DNA of 64,000 bases from Winogradskyella schleiferi (GTDB lineage Bacteria; Bacteroidota; Bacteroidia; Flavobacteriales; Flavobacteriaceae). Shown piece by piece: positions 1 through 7,463 of this stretch (within the stretch, counting starts at the first letter, position 1; each line of letters opens with the position of its first letter). A program made the translations under genes and the position numbers. The stretch lies in the NCBI RefSeq assembly GCF_013394655.1, contig NZ_CP053351.1, forward strand, positions 2,138,501 through 2,202,500, given 5' to 3'. The notes beneath the pieces are model-generated. The model made no database searches and had not been told where the DNA came from. It saw nothing but the letters and a program-made list of their open reading frames with translations.

Positions 1-101
1 ATACTTTCAGGATTACAGGATAAAAAAATAGAATTAAGGAAAACCGTAAAAACTATTAGATATATTTTTTTCATTTTACATTGTTTTAAAATTGAACACT
101 A

Positions 102-148
102 GTGTTGCCCTCTGAGAAAATCTCAGAATTATAATTACAAGGCAACAC
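102..148. repeat. Nested inverted repeat (cruciform-like)
   Basis: Outer arms GTGTTGCC (102-109) and GGCAACAC (141-148) are perfect reverse complements. Between them a second perfect hairpin TCTGAGA (111-117), loop AAA, TCTCAGA (121-127) is nested. There is no T-tract after it, so it is not an obvious terminator. It lies upstream of the gene at 316 and may be an operator, a transfer-related site or an RNA leader structure; the function is unknown. Confidence 0.5.
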
Positions 149-315
149 ACAAAATTTTGAAGAGAAACTCTTCGTTGGGAAGGATGGATGGCAGGAGTAA
201 AACAGAACTATTTCTTCCCAAAAAGAGTTTGAATTTACTTTACCAATCCATTGATAGAATTGAAATCTGTAAACCTTATTACACCTAAGGTGGTATTCAA
301 TTCTAAAGCAAAAGA

Positions 316-1101
316 ATGAAGTTTATAATGGAACTCATGGAAACAGCTTGGAAAATTTTTGGAAAAGAATTTCCACGTTTATTCCATTGTGAATTTGTAG
401 TTTTAACAGGGAAAAAAATACATGACATGCAGGAAAAATTACTTTTAGAAGCTTTTGAAAAAGCAAGGAAAGAAGTGAATTCAGATAAAGTTTTTACGAG
501 GGCAAGACATTTATCGGAACAGATCTATGAGATAAATCAATTTACTTTTGGAGAAAGGAGCTTAACTGAAAAATTTAAAACAATAAAAAGTAATCATGAA
601 GGCGAAATTAATCTTAGAAAAGAGGTATTGGAAGCATTAAGTAAATATTTAAGTTATGATAGTTTTTTTAATTTTTCTAAAGTTCATAAAATAGAAACGC
701 AATCCAACAAGATTAAATTAGTTGTATTTATAAAAAAATATAGTGCAGTACTTATAGTTTCCATTTTACTAATTTCTAGTATTTTAATTTATAAATACAC
801 CACCAGACAGCGATGGATGGTTTGGCAAAATGACCAATATATAGAGGTCGATTTCGATGTTAAAAAATATGATATTAACCAACTTAAAATTTATAAAGAA
901 GAGCGAATTAAGTATTTTAAAAAAGTATTCCCTTCTTGTGAACATATTTTTTTTGAAAAGGATGGTAGCATAAGAATATGGTATGGAAAGAATAAAGAAA
1001 AAGAATTAGAATATTTTACAGCACTAGGTTTGCATCCTGAAACAGGAAAAACACTTAAGCCAATCACAGAATACATGATCAATAAGCATATTTGTAAATA
1101 A
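316..1101 (+). CDS. Hypothetical single-pass membrane protein of the integrative element
   Basis: The 261-residue product is not assigned to a function. Residues 1-130 look soluble, helical and charged. One clear membrane segment (VLIVSILLISSILIY) lies near residues 144-159. A basic and aromatic C-terminal domain follows (WMVWQNDQYIEV, KIWYG-like repeats) and the protein ends in ICK. It has no signal peptide, so the N-terminal part is probably cytoplasmic and the C-terminal part outside. It is the only gene visible in the AT-rich end of the putative integrative element and is separated from the attachment site by 340 bp of non-coding DNA. The ATG at 316 is the first in frame. It is probably accessory cargo. 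Confidence 0.65.
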   Translation: MKFIMELMETAWKIFGKEFPRLFHCEFVVLTGKKIHDMQEKLLLEAFEKARKEVNSDKVFTRARHLSEQIYEINQFTFGERSLTEKFKTIKSNHEGEINLRKEVLEALSKYLSYDSFFNFSKVHKIETQSNKIKLVVFIKKYSAVLIVSILLISSILIYKYTTRQRWMVWQNDQYIEVDFDVKKYDINQLKIYKEERIKYFKKVFPSCEHIFFEKDGSIRIWYGKNKEKELEYFTALGLHPETGKTLKPITEYMINKHICK

Positions 1102-1310
1102 CTATTTTTCAAAACATGTAACAATTATTTGAAATAAGTGGGACTTAAAATTAAATATATATTCATCTCAGAAAATTTCAGACTTAGTATAAGTCTCAAA
1201 TGAATAAAAAATAAATACTAATATATATTTCTAATTAATTATTGTTTTTATTTAAAAACAATCAGCAATAAAAAACAATAAAAAGTCCAATAATTTTTAT
1301 AAATTTGATT

Positions 1311-1376
1311 GAACACTATTTATTAACTTAAAGTGAACACAAAACTGAACACGTTTTGGAACACGATTAGGAACAT
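1311..1376 (+). repeat. Phased GAACAC direct repeats near the attachment site
   Basis: GAACAC starts at 1311, 1335, 1347 and 1359 and GAACAT at 1371. The steps are 24, 12, 12 and 12 bp, so all copies sit on one 12-bp phase. Another GAACAC lies at 94-99. The array ends 65 bp before the tRNA-Met fragment. Arrays of short direct repeats beside an attachment core are typical of integrase or excisionase arm-type binding sites. Replication iterons are an alternative reading. The rest of 1102-1440 shows no gene. Confidence 0.55.
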
Positions 1377-1440
1377 GGTCATTTTTTAAATATTTGATAG
1401 TCAGTGATTTAAAAATCACAAAAAGCTTCAAATTAAAATT

Positions 1441-1480
1441 CATAACCCGGAGGTCACGAGTTCAATTCTCGTTCTCGCTA
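1441..1480 (+). other. 3' fragment of tRNA-Met (attachment-site remnant)
   Basis: The sequence reads from the anticodon CAT through the 3' anticodon stem (CCCGG), a variable loop, a perfect T arm (ACGAG, TTCAATT, CTCGT) and the 3' acceptor strand TCTCGCT plus A. The 5' half (D arm, 5' anticodon stem) is absent: the bases before it are AT-rich and cannot pair. It is therefore not a functional tRNA but fits a duplicated attachment core. The natural tRNA terminator appears to follow directly at 1488-1520. Confidence 0.7.
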
Positions 1481-1487
1481 CAGCAGT

Positions 1488-1520
1488 AAAAGTCCAGCAC
1501 GAAGGTGTCGGACTTTTTTT
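1488..1520 (+). terminator. Rho-independent terminator behind the tRNA-Met fragment
   Basis: AAAAGTCC and CGGACTTTT arms with an inner CAC/GTG pairing form a hairpin that runs into a T-tract ending at 1520. It sits 8 bp after the tRNA fragment and is probably the original terminator of the tRNA-Met gene. Confidence 0.65.
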
Positions 1521-1540
1521 ATGCGTTGCGCCGAAGCTTG

Positions 1541-1785
1541 CTTCAAAGCGCACAGGCATAAAAAAAGTCCGAAACAACGCCTTAGCGTTGTGTACTTTTG
1601 CTATTGTATAGCTCACCTTGCGAAGAATCAGTAAAGCTAATTCCTAATTTACGCAGAACTTTATACGTTATGCTAAAACCCACTTTAAAGCACAAATCCA
1701 TAAAAAAAATCCATAGCAATGCTTTAGTGTCGTGAAATTTTACTTGTATAAAGCTCAACTCGCAAAGAATCGTTGAAGCTAATTC
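1541..1785. repeat. Diverged 103-bp direct repeat (two copies)
   Basis: Copy one (1541-1643) and copy two (1683-1785) align over 103 positions without a gap, sharing blocks such as AAGAATC and AAGCTAATTC. Copy one contains a good hairpin CAACGC-CTTA-GCGTTG (1575-1590); in copy two that hairpin is eroded. No convincing gene is present. The whole 1521-2045 stretch reads as old, decaying intergenic DNA. Confidence 0.6.
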
Positions 1786-2045
1786 GATATAGTCCAATAT
1801 GGCTATTTTCCATTTGTATTTCTCAGTACTTATCCAACACACCATCATTGACCGTCTCGAACATTAAAGGGATATTACGGCGCCATCTAACCTAATAAAA
1901 CCATCTGATTGAGCTTCTTAGTTTTGAACATGATAGAAATTATTTTGGAAAAGCTGTTAACCGCAATTCTTTTTCAACTTTCTAAATAGGAATAATTAAA
2001 TACCGTTTTTTTTATTAACTTAGAGCTTCTAATACTAAACCACTA

Positions 2046-2234
2046 ATGAATCTTATTAAAAAAATAGGCCCTTTAAATTTATTTATTTTAGGGCTTTGTG
2101 CCCTAATAATTGTGGTTGCCGAATATCTCTTTTTAATAGGAGATGAACTGCACGCCATATTTATTGGACTTTGGGCACCAACACTTCTATTGATTGTTAT
2201 ATTTATAAAACAAGTTTACAATGGAGGCAAATGA
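2046..2234 (+). CDS. Small membrane protein, two predicted helices
   Basis: The 62-residue product has two hydrophobic segments (LFILGLCALIIVVAEYLF near 12-29 and FIGLWAPTLLLIVIFI near 39-54) joined by a short acidic loop, and ends in a short basic tail. No family is recognised. Its last codons overlap by 14 bp the start of a second tiny membrane gene (2221-2334), which implies translational coupling. Paired micro-membrane proteins of this sort often serve as small subunits of a transporter or oxidase, but no such partner is next to them here. Confidence 0.5.
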   Translation: MNLIKKIGPLNLFILGLCALIIVVAEYLFLIGDELHAIFIGLWAPTLLLIVIFIKQVYNGGK

Positions 2235-2334
2235 AATCATTTTTGGGTTTTCCATCTTCGTGTCTATCTGTGTCATCGTGTGGGCTGTATTGGCCATTCG
2301 TGCTTACGATAAAATAGATCGTGAGAATCAGTAA
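2221..2334 (+). CDS. 37-residue small membrane protein
   Basis: This ORF begins with ATG inside the 3' end of the preceding small gene, in another frame, and reads MEANEIIFGFSIF followed by one hydrophobic helix (residues 7-26) and a charged tail ending in DKIDRENQ. The N-out/C-in charge layout and the overlap with 2046-2234 favour a real two-gene unit over chance. Its shape resembles very small transporter subunits, but no specific family match can be claimed. It is followed by about 380 bp without an intact gene. Confidence 0.45.
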   Translation: MEANEIIFGFSIFVSICVIVWAVLAIRAYDKIDRENQ

Positions 2335-2497
2335 ATAATATTGCTTAACTGTGCCTTGCGTATACCTAAATTTTTGTTACGTTATAAATTGAGAAAGGCG
2401 AATAGGCCAGTTATAGCAAACGAATTGATTAAAAAACCTACCAAGAACGGCCATTAGATGTTATTGCCAAAACTTTTAAAAGCTCTATTTACGATAA

Positions 2498-2614
2498 GAT
2501 TTAGACACCGCAGTTTTACCACATCGGTTAATGGGAAAAATGCTAGTTCGTAAGATTATTATGTGGACAGCTTATCATGCAAAGCATCATACTGAGATTT
2601 TGAAGGAAAACTAG
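2498..2614 (+). pseudogene. Remnant of a DinB-superfamily protein (C-terminal end)
   Basis: The 38-codon reading ends in MGKMLVRKIIMWTAYHAKHH and a lysine/glutamate tail before TAG. The pattern (a proline/histidine turn, G-K-x-x-x-R, then a helix with H-x-x-H-H) is what the last helices of DinB/YfiT-like metal-binding four-helix proteins look like. The upstream part is disrupted: weakly similar stretches lie in other frames between about 2380 and 2497 with stop codons. The gene is probably dead. Confidence 0.4.
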
Positions 2615-2716
2615 TCACTTATTAATTTCAAATGCCAAAGCAATGGCAATTAATCATTGAATCAAGTTATTTATTCCATCAAAATTTCTATCTTAAACAC
2701 TTAATACCAATTTATT

Positions 2717-3934
2717 ATGAAATTTAATATAACTATTCTTCTAATAATATTCTTTGGTTTACCCAATTTAATGCTTAGTCAAGGTAATGTCGTTATTGGC
2801 AAAATTGATAGTGTACCATCAAGTATTCTTGGTGAAAATAGAAAATTAATGATTCATGTACCTAACGATGGTTCTAATTCCAAAACCTTTCCTGTAGTTT
2901 ATTTATTGGATGGAGGTGATCACTTTACTTCGGTTGTTGGTATGATAGAACATTTAAGCAACAATTCACTTATACCTAAAATGATGGTAGTTGCTATACC
3001 TAATACAAATCGCACACGCGATCTGACGCCTACCAAGGCAGAAATCAATCCTCCAATGGTGCCAAAAGGGATTTCAGAACAGTCTGGTGGTGGCAAGAAT
3101 TTTTTAAATTTTATGGAACACGAGTTATTTCCATATATAGAAAAAAACTACCCTACATCTACCTATAGAATGTTTATAGGTCATTCCTTTGGTGGTCTAC
3201 TAGTAATGGATGCACTTTTTGATAAGCCAGAATTATTTACAGGCTATATTTCCATAGATCCGTCAATGTGGTGGGATAATAAAAAATTATTGAAGGGATA
3301 CAAAAACTCTAATTTAAGGGATGATAAATACGACAACAAAGCACTTTATATGGGTATTGCCAACACTTTAGAAGAAGGTATGGACACTACGACGGTAAAA
3401 GCAGCTAAGGGACCTATGGTTGACCATATAAATTCAATTTTTGAAACTAGAGATGTTCTCAGAAATACAAAAACCAGTGCTATTAAATTTAAATCCAAAT
3501 ATTATGAGAATGATAATCATGGTTCTGCAACTTTAATAACAACTTACGATGGCCTGCTGTTTCTTTTCGAATTTTACCAGTTTGAAGTCAAATTTGCAGA
3601 TGTAATGGCTCCTAACACTGATATCGTTAATAGGATGAAAACACATTATTCTAAGGTGACAAAGATTTTAGGCTATGAAAATAAACCTGACGAAAGAATG
3701 ATTAATGGAATGGGCTACCAACTCATGGAGATGGATAAACACGATTTAGCCAAACAGTTTTTTGAAATGAACATAGACTACTATCCTAAGAGTTTCAATG
3801 TTTATGATTCTTTAGGAGACTATTATTTGGCCGTTGATAATAAAGAAAAAGCCAAAGCGAATTTCAAAAAAGCCCTTGACATTGAAGAAAACCCGACATC
3901 TAGACAAAAATATGAAGAACTAAAATCGGATTAA
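2717..3934 (+). CDS. Secreted alpha/beta-hydrolase (putative esterase family) with C-terminal TPR
   Basis: The 405-residue protein starts with a signal peptide (residues 1-22, ending LMLSQG). The esterase domain follows, with the nucleophile elbow G-H-S-F-G at 155-159 (Ser157), an Asp-containing strand (ISIDPSMWWD) and a likely catalytic His in NDNHGSATL. The family (PF00756) includes siderophore esterases and other carboxylesterases. The last 60 residues look like a tetratricopeptide unit. It is probably periplasmic or secreted; the substrate is unknown. It is monocistronic and its stop codon directly abuts the stop codon of convergent purC. Confidence 0.85.
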   Translation: MKFNITILLIIFFGLPNLMLSQGNVVIGKIDSVPSSILGENRKLMIHVPNDGSNSKTFPVVYLLDGGDHFTSVVGMIEHLSNNSLIPKMMVVAIPNTNRTRDLTPTKAEINPPMVPKGISEQSGGGKNFLNFMEHELFPYIEKNYPTSTYRMFIGHSFGGLLVMDALFDKPELFTGYISIDPSMWWDNKKLLKGYKNSNLRDDKYDNKALYMGIANTLEEGMDTTTVKAAKGPMVDHINSIFETRDVLRNTKTSAIKFKSKYYENDNHGSATLITTYDGLLFLFEFYQFEVKFADVMAPNTDIVNRMKTHYSKVTKILGYENKPDERMINGMGYQLMEMDKHDLAKQFFEMNIDYYPKSFNVYDSLGDYYLAVDNKEKAKANFKKALDIEENPTSRQKYEELKSD

Positions 3935-4885
3935 TTAAGTTTTCAAATACTCTAAAACATTAGCCTCAATCCGACTCTGAATATCAGAAACATCTGCTTT
4001 TACAAAAGTATCTCCTGTAATATTCTCATAAAGTTCGATATAACGCTCGCTTACTGATTCAATATAATCATCACTCATAATAGGAACGGTTTGCCCCTCT
4101 AAGCCTTGGAAATCATTGGCAATTAACCATTGTCTTACAAATTCTTTAGACAATTGTTTTTGCGCCTCTCCTCTATCTTGACGCTCTTGGTAACCTTCCG
4201 CATAGAAATAACGTGAAGAATCTGGTGTATGGATCTCATCAATCAATACAATTTGTCCGTCTTTGGTTTTCCCGAATTCGTACTTGGTATCGACTAAAAT
4301 TAGTCCACGATCTGCTGCGATCTCTGTTCCTCTTTGAAATAGTTTTCTAGTGTAATCTTCAAGAACATTATAATCTTTTTCAGAAACGATGCCTCTTTTC
4401 AGAATATCTTCTCGAGAAATATCTTCGTCATGATCGCCCATTTCAGCTTTTGTTGCTGGTGTAATAATTTGTTTCGGGAATTTATCATTTTCTTTCATAC
4501 CTTCTGGCATCGCTACACCGCAAAGGGTTCGTTTCCCTGCTTTATATTCTCGTGCGGCATGACCAGACATATAACCACGAATCACCATTTCCACTTTAAA
4601 TGGTTCGCATAAATGCCCAATAGCTACATTTGGATCTGGTGTCGCCACCAACCAATTTGGAACTAAATCTTCAGTCGCTTTCATCATCTTAGTTGCAATC
4701 TGATTTAAGATTTGTCCTTTATACGGAATTCCTTTTGGCATCACTACATCAAAGGCACTTAAGCGATCTGTGGCAACCATAACCAATTGTTCATCGTTGA
4801 TGTTATATACTTCCCTTACTTTTCCTTTATAAACACTTTTCTGATTCGGAAAATTGAAATTAGTGTCTGTTATGGTATTGCTCAT
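3935..4885 (-). CDS. purC: Phosphoribosylaminoimidazole-succinocarboxamide synthase (SAICAR synthase)
   Basis: This enzyme of de novo purine synthesis joins CAIR and aspartate using ATP to make SAICAR in the cytoplasm. The 316-residue length fits the long form of the family. The N-terminal KGKVREVY motif (about 20-27), ATDRLSAFD near 39-47 and [15 protein letters not shown] near 101-115 are characteristic. It is transcribed leftward; phoH lies upstream on the same strand with about 70 bp between them, so the two may be co-transcribed. Its stop is directly adjacent to that of the convergent esterase, leaving no room for a separate terminator. Confidence 0.95.
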   Translation of the reverse strand: MSNTITDTNFNFPNQKSVYKGKVREVYNINDEQLVMVATDRLSAFDVVMPKGIPYKGQILNQIATKMMKATEDLVPNWLVATPDPNVAIGHLCEPFKVEMVIRGYMSGHAAREYKAGKRTLCGVAMPEGMKENDKFPKQIITPATKAEMGDHDEDISREDILKRGIVSEKDYNVLEDYTRKLFQRGTEIAADRGLILVDTKYEFGKTKDGQIVLIDEIHTPDSSRYFYAEGYQERQDRGEAQKQLSKEFVRQWLIANDFQGLEGQTVPIMSDDYIESVSERYIELYENITGDTFVKADVSDIQSRIEANVLEYLKT

Positions 4886-4936
4886 GATTTCGTTTATTCA
4901 TTTATGAGTTAAATTGTTTATTCGTCAAGTCTTTTA

Positions 4937-4953
4937 ACTGAGACTGAGACTGC
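4937..4953. repeat. Short ACTGAG repeat downstream of phoH
   Basis: ACTG recurs at 4937, 4943 and 4949 (6-bp step) just outside the phoH stop codon. It resembles the longer ACTG-phased arrays at 7359-7416 and 19907-19951, which also touch gene ends. Confidence 0.4.
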
Positions 4954-4956
4954 AAA

Positions 4957-5910
4957 CTATTCCCTATTTTCAATGCTCTTATAAGCCGCAATCACCTTCT
5001 TAACCAATTTATGACGAATCACATCTTTATCGTCTAAATAAATCGTACCAATACCTTCCACATTTTTCAACACCAAAAGCGCCTCTTTTAAACCAGATGT
5101 TGTACGACGAGGCAAATCCACTTGTCCTGGATCACCTGTAAGTAAAAACTTGGCGTTCTTACCCATCCGAGTTAAAAACATCTTCATTTGGGCATGCGTA
5201 GTGTTCTGACCTTCATCCAATATCACAAAAGCATGATCCAATGTACGACCACGCATAAAAGCCAATGGTGCAATTTGTATCACGCCTTTTTCAATATAAC
5301 TTTCCAATTTTTCGTGTGGAATCATATCACGTAAGGCATCATACAAGGGTTGCATATATGGATCTAATTTTTCTTTTAAATCACCAGGCAAGAACCCTAA
5401 ATTCTCACCAGCTTCCACGGCAGGACGTGTTAATATAATCCGCTTTACCTCTTTGCTTTTTAACGCTTGTACCGCCAAGGCAACGCCTGTATAGGTTTTA
5501 CCTGTTCCGGCCGGACCAATGGCAAAAACCATATCGTTTTTACGCATGCTCTCTACCAACTTGCGCTGATTTGCCGTTTGTGCTTTTATCAATTTTCCAC
5601 CAACGCCATGCACTATAACTTCTCCGCTTTTGGCAGATGTGTTATAATCGTCGCTACTCTGACTTGTTAAAACACGCTCTATTACATTTTCGTCGAGTTT
5701 GTTATATTTTGCAAAGTGATTTATCAACATGTTCATTCTGCGGTCAAACTCTTCGAGTAAATCTTCATCGCCATAAGCTTTTATTTTATTGCCTCTCGCG
5801 ACAATTTTTAATTTTGGGAAATATTGTTTTAGAAGTACAATGTTTGCATTTTGTGCACCGAAGAATTCCTTTGGAGTGATTTCTTCGAGTTCTAGGATAA
5901 GTTCGTTCAA
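4957..5910 (-). CDS. phoH: PhoH family ATPase
   Basis: PhoH-like proteins are P-loop ATPases, in many bacteria tied to RNA metabolism and phosphate stress. The 317-residue product has an N-terminal region of about 110 residues (KH/R3H-like), the Walker A motif GPAGTGKT at 132-139 and a Walker B strand with FVILDEGQN further on; the sensor motif LTGDPGQVDLP follows. The start is unusual: the family's usual MNEL N-terminus is encoded here by TTG at 5910, with an in-frame stop shortly upstream and no ATG before it. That would lower expression. Purine gene purC follows downstream. Confidence 0.93.
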   Translation of the reverse strand: MNELILELEEITPKEFFGAQNANIVLLKQYFPKLKIVARGNKIKAYGDEDLLEEFDRRMNMLINHFAKYNKLDENVIERVLTSQSSDDYNTSAKSGEVIVHGVGGKLIKAQTANQRKLVESMRKNDMVFAIGPAGTGKTYTGVALAVQALKSKEVKRIILTRPAVEAGENLGFLPGDLKEKLDPYMQPLYDALRDMIPHEKLESYIEKGVIQIAPLAFMRGRTLDHAFVILDEGQNTTHAQMKMFLTRMGKNAKFLLTGDPGQVDLPRRTTSGLKEALLVLKNVEGIGTIYLDDKDVIRHKLVKKVIAAYKSIENRE

Positions 5911-5954
5911 AAGCTTGCTTTGTTTAGTTTAAACCAATAAATATTAAAATTCAT

Positions 5955-5989
5955 TTGGTCTGTTAATCTGTTTTCTTTTCTTAATTTTG
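5955..5989 (+). promoter_or_regulatory. Candidate Bacteroidetes-type promoter for the SAM hydrolase gene
   Basis: TAATTTTG at 5982-5989 matches the TAnnTTTG -7 element of Bacteroidetes housekeeping promoters. A TTG at 5955-5957 could be the -33 element, though the 24-bp spacing is at the long end. It lies about 70 bp before the ATG at 6062. Confidence 0.3.
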
Positions 5990-6061
5990 TGATTCTGTTG
6001 TATGACACAAAGCTAATAATTTTACAACCACAAATCTTAAAAAAATATCAACAATCAATCC

Positions 6062-6907
6062 ATGGCGATAATCACTTTAACGACTGATTTTGGAGAAAAA
6101 GACCACTTTGCAGGAGCCACAAAAGGAGCGATTTATAGCGAACTTGAGGATATTAGCATTGTAGATATCTCACATTGTGTATCGCCATTTAATATTTCTG
6201 AAGCCGCTTATATTATTCAAAATGCCTACAGTAGTTTCCCCAAAGGAACGATTCATTTAATAGGAATTGATTCTGAGTTAAGTCCTGAAAACAAACATAT
6301 TGCGGTCAAACTAGACGACCATTACTTTATATGCGCCAACAATGGGATTATGAGCATGATATGTACAGAAATCGCACCAGAAAAGATAGTTGAAATTAAT
6401 ATCCACGACAGGGTTGAAACCAATTTTCCTGTTTTGGATATTTTTGTAAAAGTGGCTTGTCATATTGCACGAGGTGGAACTTTGGATGTGATTGGAAAAG
6501 TTGTTAACACCATTAAACCAATTAAAAATTTAGTGCCTTTTGTAAATGATGAGCAGAACCAAATTATTGGGAGTGTTATCTATATTGACAATTATGGAAA
6601 TGTGGTTACTAATATTAAACGTAAGTTTTTTGAAACGGTTCAGAAAGGGAGAGCTTATGAGGTTTTTGCTAGAAACCATATGTTTAAAAAAATCCATAAT
6701 AAATTTAGTGATATCATAAATTTTGAAATCGAAGAATCCAAACGCGATGTTGAAGGTAAAGGCTTAGTCGTTTTTAACTCTTCCGATTATTTAGAAATAG
6801 CAGTGTATAAAAGTAATTGTACCACAGTTGGTGGTGCTTCTACGTTGATGGGTTTGAAAAATATGGATACGGTTACTGTTAATTTTAAGCCCATCCTTTC
6901 CCGATAG
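6062..6907 (+). CDS. S-adenosyl-L-methionine hydrolase (adenosine-forming), DUF62 family
   Basis: The 281-residue product matches the SAM hydroxide adenosyltransferase family, which splits SAM with water into adenosine and methionine and is related to fluorinase. The start reads ITLTTDFGEKDHFAGATKG, the hallmark N-terminal motif with its conserved Asp. Later conserved features include DSELSPENKHIAV, an N-N-G turn (FICANNGIMSM) and the YIDNYGNVVTNI strand. It is cytoplasmic and monocistronic, divergent from phoH. The last codons are formed by a perfect palindrome (6899-6916) that seems to have invaded the gene end. Confidence 0.85.
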   Translation: MAIITLTTDFGEKDHFAGATKGAIYSELEDISIVDISHCVSPFNISEAAYIIQNAYSSFPKGTIHLIGIDSELSPENKHIAVKLDDHYFICANNGIMSMICTEIAPEKIVEINIHDRVETNFPVLDIFVKVACHIARGGTLDVIGKVVNTIKPIKNLVPFVNDEQNQIIGSVIYIDNYGNVVTNIKRKFFETVQKGRAYEVFARNHMFKKIHNKFSDIINFEIEESKRDVEGKGLVVFNSSDYLEIAVYKSNCTTVGGASTLMGLKNMDTVTVNFKPILSR

Positions 6908-6916
6908 CTATCGGGA
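6899..6916. repeat. Perfect 18-bp palindrome overlapping a stop codon
   Basis: TCCCGATAGCTATCGGGA is a perfect palindrome. Its TAG (6905-6907) is the stop codon of the SAM hydrolase gene. It looks like a dispersed short repeat rather than part of the ancestral coding sequence, and has no T-tract. Confidence 0.6.
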
Positions 6917-7025
6917 TCCAAAAGGGAAGGAAATCCACGATGACGCTAAAAAATATAAATAATGTTCTCACAAGAGTGAGAAAGTCCTTTTCTCTGGAAA
7001 GGATTTAGGAAAGGCCTATAATAAT

Positions 7026-7322
7026 ATGTTAGTAAGAATTGTAAAAATGAGTTTTGAACCTTCTAAAATAGAAGAATTCTTGGCTAATTTTGAAACGGTT
7101 AAAGAAAAGATTCGCAATTTTGAAGGCTGTCAATTTTTAGAATTGTATCGCGACCGGAATAGCACCAATATCTTTTTTACCTATAGTTATTGGGATTCTG
7201 AGAATGATTTGAATAATTATAGACATTCTGAATTGTTCAAAAGTGTTTGGGCTAAGACAAAACCATTGTTTAATGGAAAACCAGAAGCCTGGAGTGTAGA
7301 CAAATTGGCGATTTTAGAATGA
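7026..7322 (+). CDS. Antibiotic-biosynthesis-monooxygenase (ABM) domain protein
   Basis: The 98-residue protein has the ferredoxin-like ABM fold pattern: VRIVKMSFEPSKIEEFL, then FEGCQFLELYRD, FFTYSYWDSENDLNNYRHSE and a C-terminal GKPEAWSVDKL strand. Members are cofactor-free monooxygenases, heme-degrading enzymes or small-molecule binders and act as dimers. The length fits a single-domain member. It stands alone between the SAM hydrolase and a heptamer repeat carrying an insertion sequence; its substrate cannot be told from the sequence. Confidence 0.8.
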   Translation: MLVRIVKMSFEPSKIEEFLANFETVKEKIRNFEGCQFLELYRDRNSTNIFFTYSYWDSENDLNNYRHSELFKSVWAKTKPLFNGKPEAWSVDKLAILE

Positions 7323-7358
7323 ATATAGAATCTCGCAAAGGCGCAAAGCAAAATGAAT

Positions 7359-7416
7359 ACTGAACACTGAACACTGAACACTGAACACTGAACACTGAAC
7401 ACTGAACACTGAACAC
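7359..7416. repeat. Tandem heptamer repeat (ACTGAAC), interrupted by an insertion sequence
   Basis: About eight copies of ACTGAAC run without error to the left end of the insertion sequence. The array resumes on the other side of the element with CACTGAAC (8738-8745), so the insertion split one repeat array. The array is 37 bp downstream of the monooxygenase gene and upstream of gldF, and could vary in copy number by slippage. Confidence 0.9.
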
Positions 7417-7463
7417 TGTATGTCCCTAGTATAGGTTGACCACTTTAAACAAAGTGTAAACTT

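Larger units (their letters stand above)
1..1480 (+). mobile_element. Right end of an integrative element inserted in tRNA-Met (partial)
   Basis: The stretch ends in a 40-bp copy of the 3' part of a tRNA-Met (1441-1480) with no matching 5' half to its left, as a tyrosine integrase leaves at the far end of an element inserted in the 3' end of a tRNA gene. The intact tRNA and the integrase would then lie to the left, outside the window. The interior is very AT-rich, holds one gene (316-1101), a cruciform-like inverted repeat (102-148) and phased GAACAC repeats (1311-1376) near the junction. No integrase is visible here, so the call rests on the tRNA fragment and the repeats. Confidence 0.5.

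Noticed and set aside
1582..1848. 88-codon minus-strand ORF
   Set aside because: It is made of the two diverged 103-bp repeats and AT-rich DNA and has no protein-like features; the repeats explain the open frame.
7217..7402. 61-codon minus-strand ORF with a repeated peptide (SVQCSVF)
   Set aside because: It is just the heptamer tandem repeat read in another frame and overlaps the end of the monooxygenase gene.
7359..7418. Possible CRISPR-like array
   Set aside because: The units are contiguous 7-mers without spacers, so it is a simple tandem repeat.
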